A stretch of 7,496 nt of DNA. It comes from Clostridia bacterium. GTDB taxonomy: Bacteria; Bacillota; Clostridia; Christensenellales; Aristaeellaceae. The stretch lies in contig JAFSZW010000491.1 of NCBI GenBank assembly GCA_017458865.1, forward strand, positions 1-7,496, read 5' to 3'. Within the stretch, counting starts at the first letter, position 1, and each line of letters starts with the position of its first letter. The notes under the pieces are model-generated. The model had not been told where the DNA came from and made no database searches. It saw only the letters and a program-made list of their open reading frames with translations. This document shows, piece by piece, positions 1 to 6,800 of this stretch. A program made the position numbers and the translations under genes.

Positions 1-156
1 ACGGTCAAGCAGGGACTGGTGTCCCACACCGAGAAGCCGGGCGTGCTGTTCGCCGCCTTCCTGCATGGCAAGGAACAGGGCATCAAGCCGCATTTTTCCG
101 TATTCATCACAATCTATCGCGCGAACGGACAGCGATTCTGTATAAGTCTTTTCCAT
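1..156 (-). CDS. Acyl-ACP thioesterase, N-terminal 52 residues (3' end outside window)
   Basis: This is the start of a minus-strand gene cut by the left edge. Acyl-ACP thioesterases are cytoplasmic hot-dog-fold enzymes that hydrolyse acyl-acyl-carrier protein to free fatty acid and ACP, ending or diverting fatty acid synthesis. The visible protein begins MEKTYTESLSVRAIDCDEYG. It shows the family's opening pattern: a first beta strand, a V-R-x-x-[DE]-x-[DN]-x-x-G-like turn (VRAIDCDEYG, residues 11-20), then the central hot-dog helix (LDALFLAMQEGGEQHARLLG, residues 24-43) with the family's QE-x2-x-x-HA-x-x-LG signature. The ATG at 156-154 is chosen because AAAGAGG lies 5 bases upstream and a promoter sits just beyond. 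Full-length members are about 240-250 residues, so most of the catalytic part is missing here. A related hot-dog acyl-CoA thioesterase is the main alternative. The gene is divergent from the giant gene at 752 and is probably regulated separately. Confidence 0.82.
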   Translation of the reverse strand, partial: MEKTYTESLSVRAIDCDEYGKMRLDALFLAMQEGGEQHARLLGVGHQSLLDR

Positions 157-161
157 GATTG

Positions 162-168
162 CCTCTTT
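162..168 (-). promoter_or_regulatory. Ribosome binding site of the thioesterase gene
   Basis: On the minus strand the sequence reads AAAGAGG, followed by five bases and the ATG at 156-154. The match to the anti-Shine-Dalgarno sequence and the spacing support this ATG as the true start. Confidence 0.75.
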
Positions 169-191
169 AATGAAATAGTTGATGTACAGAT

Positions 192-220
192 AGCATAGCA
201 CAATTTGTCCCCCGGGACAA
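192..220 (-). promoter_or_regulatory. Sigma-A-type promoter of the thioesterase gene
   Basis: On the minus strand TTGTCC (220-215) and TATGCT (197-192) are separated by 17 bases. A TG one base before the -10 box gives an extended -10 element (TGCTATGCT). Transcription would start near 185, leaving a leader of about 30 bases before the thioesterase ATG. Four of six bases match consensus in each hexamer, and the ideal spacer plus the extended -10 make the call reasonable. The -35 box is buried in the palindrome at 205-220. Confidence 0.6.
205..220. promoter_or_regulatory. Perfect inverted repeat overlapping the -35 box, candidate operator
   Basis: The plus strand reads TTGTCCCCCGGGACAA: two 7-base arms (TTGTCCC and GGGACAA) around two bases. 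It covers the -35 hexamer and the upstream part of the spacer of the minus-strand thioesterase promoter. That is a typical position for a repressor that blocks RNA polymerase. A homodimeric regulator is inferred from the symmetry. I do not recognise the site as that of FapR, FabT or Rex, whose known sites are AT-richer. It could be fortuitous, but a perfect 14-base match placed exactly on a promoter is unlikely by chance. Confidence 0.45.
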
Positions 221-433
221 CCGGTTTCTTGCTGGAGTCAGTCTGCCTGCAGATGGGAAAGCACCCATTCGGAACAGGATCGGAGACGCCTTTATGCGGC
301 TGGAGAAGGCAGCCTGGGCATCGCACCCGTCAGCCGGATGACCGGGAAATGTGGTGTGGATTGAAGAAGGCGGCCTGATTAGCGCACCAATGGGGAAGTC
401 TTCGCACAGATTAAGAGGGCGGGAAAACTCTTC
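221..433. other. Intergenic stretch with no recognisable gene
   Basis: This part of the divergent intergenic region has no open frame of useful length with a ribosome binding site. The only local structure I see is a small stem-loop at 253-268 (ATGGG, six-base loop, CCCAT) with no T-run after it, so it is not a convincing terminator. A 41-codon frame at 253-378 and a stop-interrupted frame at 183-449 were judged non-coding. The stretch may simply separate two promoters or hold regulatory sites I cannot name. Confidence 0.5.
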
Positions 434-462
434 TTGTATTTTAGAGTGAAATGATGTATAAA
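434..462 (+). promoter_or_regulatory. Candidate sigma-A promoter for the giant surface-protein gene
   Basis: TTGTAT (434-439) and TATAAA (457-462) are separated by exactly 17 bases in an AT-rich island within otherwise GC-balanced sequence. Transcription would start near 469, giving a leader of about 280 bases before the GTG at 752. A short inverted repeat, ACTCT (427-431) and AGAGT (443-447), brackets the -35 box and could be a protein binding site. No better promoter was seen between 470 and 738. Confidence 0.55.
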
Positions 463-468
463 TTAGGT

Positions 469-751
469 TGTTTCAGGCGGGAAAGCCACGGCTGCACAGA
501 AAGCGGCCAGGCCAGTCAGATGAACCCGTCCTGTATACAGATGAGAGATTATTCCTGCACTGCAGTGACCAGACAATCCTGATGCTGCGGGGCATTTGAT
601 CAAAGCAGGCCTGATCCAAACCTCAGGCTGTTGAATATGGACACCGGGACGAGAGTTGTTGTCCGTTTGATGAGCCGGATGCCTGACATCAGACAGGAAG
701 ACTGCAGATGCCATTGACCCTTTCCGGGTGTCTGTAAAAAGGAGAAGTACC
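469..751 (+). other. Long untranslated leader of the giant gene
   Basis: If the promoter at 434-462 is used, about 280 transcribed bases precede the start codon. Stem-loops visible by eye are 490-508 (GGCTGC, seven-base loop, GCGGCC, one G-U pair) and 606-630 (CAGGCCTGA, eight-base loop, TCAGGCTG, one bulged G). Three perfect 10-base palindromes lie at 531-540 (CTGTATACAG), 558-567 (CACTGCAGTG) and 595-604 (TTTGATCAAA). None of the stems is followed by a U-run, so no intrinsic terminator is called. I could not match the leader to a known riboswitch class. The frame 451-582 (43 codons) overlaps the -10 box and lacks a ribosome binding site, so I do not call it a gene. Confidence 0.4.
739..744 (+). 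promoter_or_regulatory. Ribosome binding site that sets the GTG start at 752
   Basis: AAGGAG ends seven bases before the GTG at 752, an ideal spacing. An in-frame GTG at 728 would give a longer, more basic N-terminus (MSVKRRSTVK...), but it has no ribosome binding site of its own and would place this AAGGAG inside the coding sequence. The 752 start is therefore preferred. Confidence 0.85.
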
Positions 752-817
752 GTGAAACAGGGAATCTGCTTTATTTTATCATTCATGCTTATCCTGATGC
801 TCTGCATCGGCCTGGCC
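752..817 (+). other. Signal peptide of the giant surface protein
   Basis: Residues 1-22 read MKQGICFILSFMLILMLCIG followed by LA. There is one lysine, then an unbroken hydrophobic core (about 5-21), and a G-L-A site that fits signal peptidase I, followed by polar EQKQ. This predicts export by the Sec pathway. A lipobox is not supported, because the residue before C18 is leucine and there is no small residue at that position. The basic N-region is short (K2 only). The alternative GTG at 728 would add KRRSTVK but is disfavoured by the ribosome binding site. Confidence 0.75.
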
Positions 818-3800
818 GAGCAGAAACAGTATGGTGATTATATCTATGTGCCGGCAAGCGGCAGCGATGCAGGGACTGGAATCATTCACCTTGCGGTAAA
901 TGGCATTGGATATGATCCGGAAACGGGAGAGGCACAGCAGATTGAGAATCTGAAGGGTGCTGAGTTCGGTGTTTACGTGATTTCCGCAGGCGGCGAGGTA
1001 CGCCCGTGGGCAAATCCGCTGTTTCCGACGGAGCAGATGAAAATCCGTACCGGCGCTGATGGAGCATCCTTTACGCTCCCGTTTGGGATGGATTATTATC
1101 TGATGCAGGAGAGCTCGCAAAACGGATACCTGTTTGACGCTGAGGCACTGATCAAAGTCGATTCAGATGAGCTGAAAGTGGAGAATTACATGCCCGCAAT
1201 GGTTGCGGTTCAGGTAATGGATTCCCTGCAGTATCCGGTGAACGGGCTGTTTCTGCAGCTGACAGATGAGGATGGAAACGTATCTGAGATCGAAACGGAT
1301 GATAACGGCTGGGCAAAGTTTACGTCGAATACCGCGATTCGCGGGCAGGTGACAGAGGCGTCCCTGCCGGACGGCGTTTATCCGGCCAAATCAGGCACGG
1401 TCAATGGAATTGAGAGCAGCATACCGGTAACGGTTGACTGCGAGCCAGGCAACTGTGTTACGGTTCGCTTTGAGCATCCGGCAATGGGGTATGTGCAGCT
1501 GAATGCTGCGCTTGCGGTGCTGGATGATATGGGAGAAATCGTGACCTCGCCGCTGGCCGGCATCATCATGCGGATTGATGCGGAAACAGAGCGGGTCCTT
1601 ACGACGGATGACGAGGGTTTTGCCGAAATCTCGCTGCTTGAGGGAACGTATCCGGTTACCTTCTCGACAGATGATGATGCGATTCATCTGCCGTTTGATC
1701 ACGCATCGCTGGTTATTGAAAGCGGCGGCGTGACAACTGTGCCTGTTGAGGCAGTGCTGGATGAGGGCAGGATTATCGTTGAAGCGGCGTTTGGCGGACA
1801 TGATGCCGAGGGAATGGTGCGCATCTCGGACAGCGAAGGAAAGGAAACCCTTTTTGAAACCGGAATCGGTGCAGTCGGACATGTTGTTTCGCCTGCACTT
1901 CCATCCGGCATTTACAGCGTACAGCTGGATCCGGGCAGCAAGAACCGCATTGCGGAGCTCTACTGCGAACAGATGACTGAGCAGAGAGACGACATTGCGC
2001 TGATTGAGGTGCTGCCGGGCAGCGTCAGCAGGCTTGAGGCGGAGATATCCGTGCCGGAAAGCCAGCAGTACGCAGTGACCGTGCAGACGATCAATGAGAG
2101 CGGGGATATCGCGCTTGAAGCGGTGACAGTCAGCGGGACAGCAACGCTCATGAACGATGGGAAGGAACAGATCCCGGTTGAGATAGAGGACGGGAATCTG
2201 TTCGTTGAAACTTTCTCTGGTGAGTACTGGCTGGAACTGGATGCGGATCTGGCGGAAACGATCGGTGTACGCCGGACATCAGAACGCTTTTCACTCCCCT
2301 CAGATGATGGGACAGTGGTTTTCCCGGTGACGGGCGGACGTGCGCTCCTGCGCGTGTCGGATTCAAAGGGAGAACCGGCTGCTGCAGGCGTTTACCGTAT
2401 TAAGGATGCGGATGGGAACGTCCACACACTCAGCACGGATGAGGGCGGTCTGGCAATTTCACCGATGCTTGCCGAGGGAACGGCGGAGATTGAAAACATT
2501 GAGCTGCCCGTCAACTGTGACGAATGCCCCATCATGCAGGTGCAGATTTCTGCCGGAAAACTGGAACAGGTGGAAGTTGTGCATCCGAGGCGCGGAACCG
2601 TCACGATCACAGTGGTAAGGCAGCAGGTTGAAAATGGTGCTCTGACCAAAGTGCCTGTCGAGGAGATGGGCGTTCAGCTGACCGCGGTGACCGGCTTTGT
2701 GGATGATGGTATGGAGTACCGGGACACAGATGCGAACGGAACAGTCCGCATGACGCTGCAGGCAGGAAGCTATGAGGCATCCCTTGCAGCAGATGAGATT
2801 GATGCGTCTGAGCGTGCCGGCGAACCGGCAACCTTTACGATTGAGAACAATCAGGACCTGGAGGTTCAGCTGACACTGTATGCGGCGGAGGGCGGCATTG
2901 AGGTTTGCCTTCAGAACCAGGAGACGCTGGCGCCGCAGCTTCTGACTCAGGTACAGTTTGTCCTTGAAAATGAGCAGGGGAGCACGCTCCTTCAACTGAA
3001 AGATGGCGTATTTGCTGCGGATGGATTTGCAGCGGGAACCTATACGCTGTCGGAAACTCAGGCACCGACGGGATATTCCCTGATGAAACCGCGCGAGGTG
3101 CAGATCACGGGCGGCGAAATCGCTGCAGTGCAGGTGCCCCTTGAGGAGTATGCAACGGTGACCGTGACCAAGTACGGCCTTACCTTTGATGACTCCCTCA
3201 AGAATTACCTGGTGCCACTCAGCGGTGGGTATGGTGTCTACCTTGTGGAAGACGGGGCAGAGGTCCCGTATCCGGATGCCGACAGTCAGATGGTTGTGTA
3301 CTCAAATGTTTCGGCGGAATCCGGGCTGCCGTCAAGCGTACAACTGCCTGCAGAGGATGCCGGAACGGTCTACCGGCTGAAAGAGCTTGAGGCCAATATC
3401 GGATTTGCGCTGGATACGGAAACGCACGAGATTCTGGCCTATCCGGGGCAAACATATGACCTGACATGCAGCGTATCCAGTGACCGCGGATTCTATCACC
3501 TGACGCTTCGCGACCATGATGACGGCACGCTTGTATCGGGTGCGAAGTTTACACTTTCAGATGCCGCAGGGGAAACAATTTCGACATTTGAACTGAACGA
3601 GGATTACCGGAACGACATGGCGATTCCGGTTGGCGATTATACACTGACGCAGACAGAGGCTGCGCCGGGGTACATGCTCACAGAGTCCGTCAAGTCATTC
3701 CGCGTAGAGCCGTATCTGACCATGGGCGGTCAGGTGAGCGAGGTTGCCTATACGACGCAGCGCATTCCGGAAGCTGACTGGGGAGAGGCTCTGATCAATG

Positions 3801-6800
3801 GGTTTACATCAAGCCAGGAGCTTGGCATGACGCTGGTCACAGTGGATCCTGCGCCATATCCTGAGACAATGGCGCTGGAGGTGCCCCAGATCACGCTGCG
3901 CCTGCTGCCCAAAGACGGTGGGGCAGCCACCATTCGCTCAATTTCTCTGAATGGCATTCAGGAGGGCATTGGTGATGCCGGCATGCGGATCGAATACATG
4001 GTTGAGAACGCCGGCTGGCAGTCCGGCAGCAGCCAGATGGTGACAGGCAGCGATATGCCTAAGACGGTCATCCTTCCGGAAACAGAACTTGTTACCGCAG
4101 TGCGGGTGACCTATCTGGATATGAGTACAGGGCTTGAACACTGCGACGCGGGTTTTGTCCCCGGGGATATCAGCCTGCAGGTCTGCGGCTATGGAAATGA
4201 ACCGACAGAGACAGAAGTCGAGGCAAGCGTTACCGGAACGGTAAAATACAGCACGGGTATTGACCTGCCGGAGGAAACCTGCCGGATCTCATCCAGTGCA
4301 TATGCATCCGTTACGGCTGAGCCGGCAGGTATGACTGTCCCGGCAGCAATGGGACGGGATGGCCGGATCTCCGGTTGTGTCTTCTATGATGAAGGAATAG
4401 ACGGCATTATCATGCCGGACAGCGCACGTCTTGGCGGTATTGCGGTCACCCTGTGCGATACCAGCAGCAATGCCATTGACACCGTACAGACAGATGAGGA
4501 GGGACGGTTTGCCTTTACATCCCTGTCCGCAGGGACCTATGTGCTGGAGTTTGAAAGCGAGTATATCTATACACGCGGCGAACTGTACACGCCATTCCTG
4601 ACCTCCAGGGTCAGCACAACAGGTGTCAGTGACCTGATTACCGTGGATTCGGAACATACAGACGAATGGATCATGGCCGGCTGCGTAACGCCGGCAACGA
4701 TTACAGGTACGCTTACCGAACAGGTTTCCCCCGAGGAGACAGCACCTGTTGAAGGGTGCCTGGTTGAACTGTGGAAAATCGGGCAGGATGAGCCGGTGAT
4801 TGTCGTCACAGACGCGTATGGCGCTTATGCGGCCAGCAATCTCCTGCCGGGAGATTACGAAATCCGGGTTAACCTGCCGGATGGAAGCCTTAGCCAGGAT
4901 GCTGTGGACGGATACCTGTCAGCGGATGTAACGCTTGGTGAGGGAGAACTGAAGCAGACGGACGAGATTCAGCTTATTCGCGCTGCCCATCTGTCCGGCT
5001 GTGTACGGGTAGACGATAACGGTGATGGACAGATCGCGGAGACCGCGCAGGGCGTGAGCAGCATTCGCGTTGAACTGGCAAGGCTGCTGCCGGATGGACA
5101 TGCTGAGACAGTGGACACAGCAGAGACGGATGCTGAGGGCCGTTACGCCTTTGACGGGATTTATCCGGGAGACTACACACTCAGCTACACGCTCGGGGAC
5201 AACTGGGTGTTCACGCGCTATGGCGTGGATTCAGACGTGTTCGGATCAGTCTCCGGAACGGGCAGTACGAAACCGTTCAGCCTTGTATGCGGTGAGACCG
5301 CGGAAAAGAATGCCGGCGTTACGATGCCGTCCGAGCTGTCTGTCATGGTCTTCAGAGACCAGCGGATGGACGGCATCCGCCAGGCCAATGAGGAAGGTAT
5401 CGAGGGTGTCGTCATTTCACTGGTCCGGGTTGAATCCGGCGAGGATGCCGAGGTGCTGACTGCCTTTACGGATCAGACAGGCCTTGTGACATTCAGTAGA
5501 GTCAGCCCGGGTGAATACAGACTGGCATACAGGATGCCGGGCATCTGGCGGGCGACGGTGGAAGGATATCCGGACGGAAGCCAGGCATACAGTTTCGTGC
5601 CGCAGACAACTGAGTCAGAGGGCCGCAGCTCGGTATTTGCCATTCCCATGGGAACAGCGCTGAACCTGTATATCGGTGCTGTGCAGACCGGGAATATTGG
5701 CGGTCAGGTCTTCTATGATGACAACGCAGATGCGGCCATGGGTACAGGTGAAGCGCCGGCAGCAGGCATTCCCGTCGTCCTGCTTAACGCGCAGGATATC
5801 CAGATTGCTGAAACGGTCACCGAGGCGGATGGCACGTATATCTTTACGGGTCTTCCTACCGGACGGTATAAAGTGCGTTTCACCGCAAATGTAGGCGAAT
5901 GCTTCTCAGGCAATGAACGGACGGCTGTCCGGAACGCAGCTGAGCGCAGCGATTCAAATGTCAGTTCTACGCGCCTGATCACGCTCGAGGGCGGACGTTC
6001 CGTAACCGGCGCCAATGCCGGCATTGTCAGACTCTCCTATATCACAGGTCAGGTCTTTATTGACCGGAATGCCGACAGCAACTGGGGACAGGATGAGTCC
6101 GGCATGCAGGATGTCGAGGTCGCACTGACCAGCGAATCCGGCAGGGTCGTTGTGGCTACTGTACGGTCTGACGCGGATGGAAACTTTGCGTTCTACAATG
6201 TGTATCCCGGACAGTACAAGCTCCGCATTGATGCGGGCGAGTACTATGTGTATGCGGGAAATACGCCAGGCAATACGCTGCCGGTGGAGAGCCATACGGG
6301 CAACTGGTATTACTCAGCCCAGTTTACCGTCATGGGCAATACCGAGGCGGCAGGCATGTGCTACGGATTCCTGCAGCAGAGTTTGATCCGCGGAACGGTC
6401 TGGGAGGATACGAACTATAACGGCAGCATGGACGGGGAAAGCGGTCTCAGATATGTGCAGGTAACGCTGTATGATGAGACTGGCACGGAGTGCGCAAATG
6501 CCAGAACGGATCGTGATGGCAAATTTGAGTTTTCGAAACTGATGCCGGGCACATACTCCCTCCAGATTGCGCTTGAGTCGGGATATGTCTTTACGGTAAA
6601 CGGTCCTGAGTCCATGACGCCGCGCCTGAACAGCAATGTCTGTTCTGTATCGCTTGATTACCTGGATATGGGCGAGGTCAGGGACAATATAAAGATCGGC
6701 GCGCTGAAACCTGGAAGTCTGACCGGCTATGCATGGTATGATGCTGACAGCGACGGCAGACGCCAGACGGACAGCCAGCCCATGGCCAATATCCCGGTTA

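Noticed and set aside
253..378. A 41-codon plus-strand frame starting ATG at 253.
   Set aside because: It has no Shine-Dalgarno sequence, is rich in Arg, Pro and Trp as expected for random GC-balanced DNA, and has no recognisable motif.
183..449. A plus-strand frame of about 88 codons, open except for one TGA at 339-341, reading like a broken short gene (for example VVWIEEGGLISAPMG after the stop).
   Set aside because: It has no start with a ribosome binding site, begins across the minus-strand promoter and palindrome, and matches no family I recognise. A single stop in this length is compatible with chance.
472..540. Possible c-di-GMP (GEMM-I) riboswitch, because GGGAAAGCCACGG loosely resembles part of that class.
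   Set aside because: The other conserved elements of GEMM-I are absent and the expected pairing could not be drawn.
451..582. A 43-codon plus-strand frame (MMYKLGCFRRE...) in the leader, a possible leader peptide.
   Set aside because: Its start codon lies upstream of and overlaps the predicted -10 box, and no ribosome binding site precedes it.
606..630. Stem-loop that could be an intrinsic terminator or attenuator.
   Set aside because: The bases after the stem (TTGAATATGG) are not a U-run, and the stem has a bulge, so termination is not supported.
463..807. A 114-codon minus-strand frame spanning the leader and the start of the giant gene.
   Set aside because: It overlaps the signal-peptide coding sequence and the clear ribosome binding site on the other strand, and shows no family motif.
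2459..2995. Long minus-strand frame (178 codons) inside the giant gene; a similar one lies at 6926-7459.
   Set aside because: Both are antisense to a strongly supported coding frame with clear domain motifs. Their translations are His-, Arg- and Leu-rich without domain features, as expected of antisense shadows.
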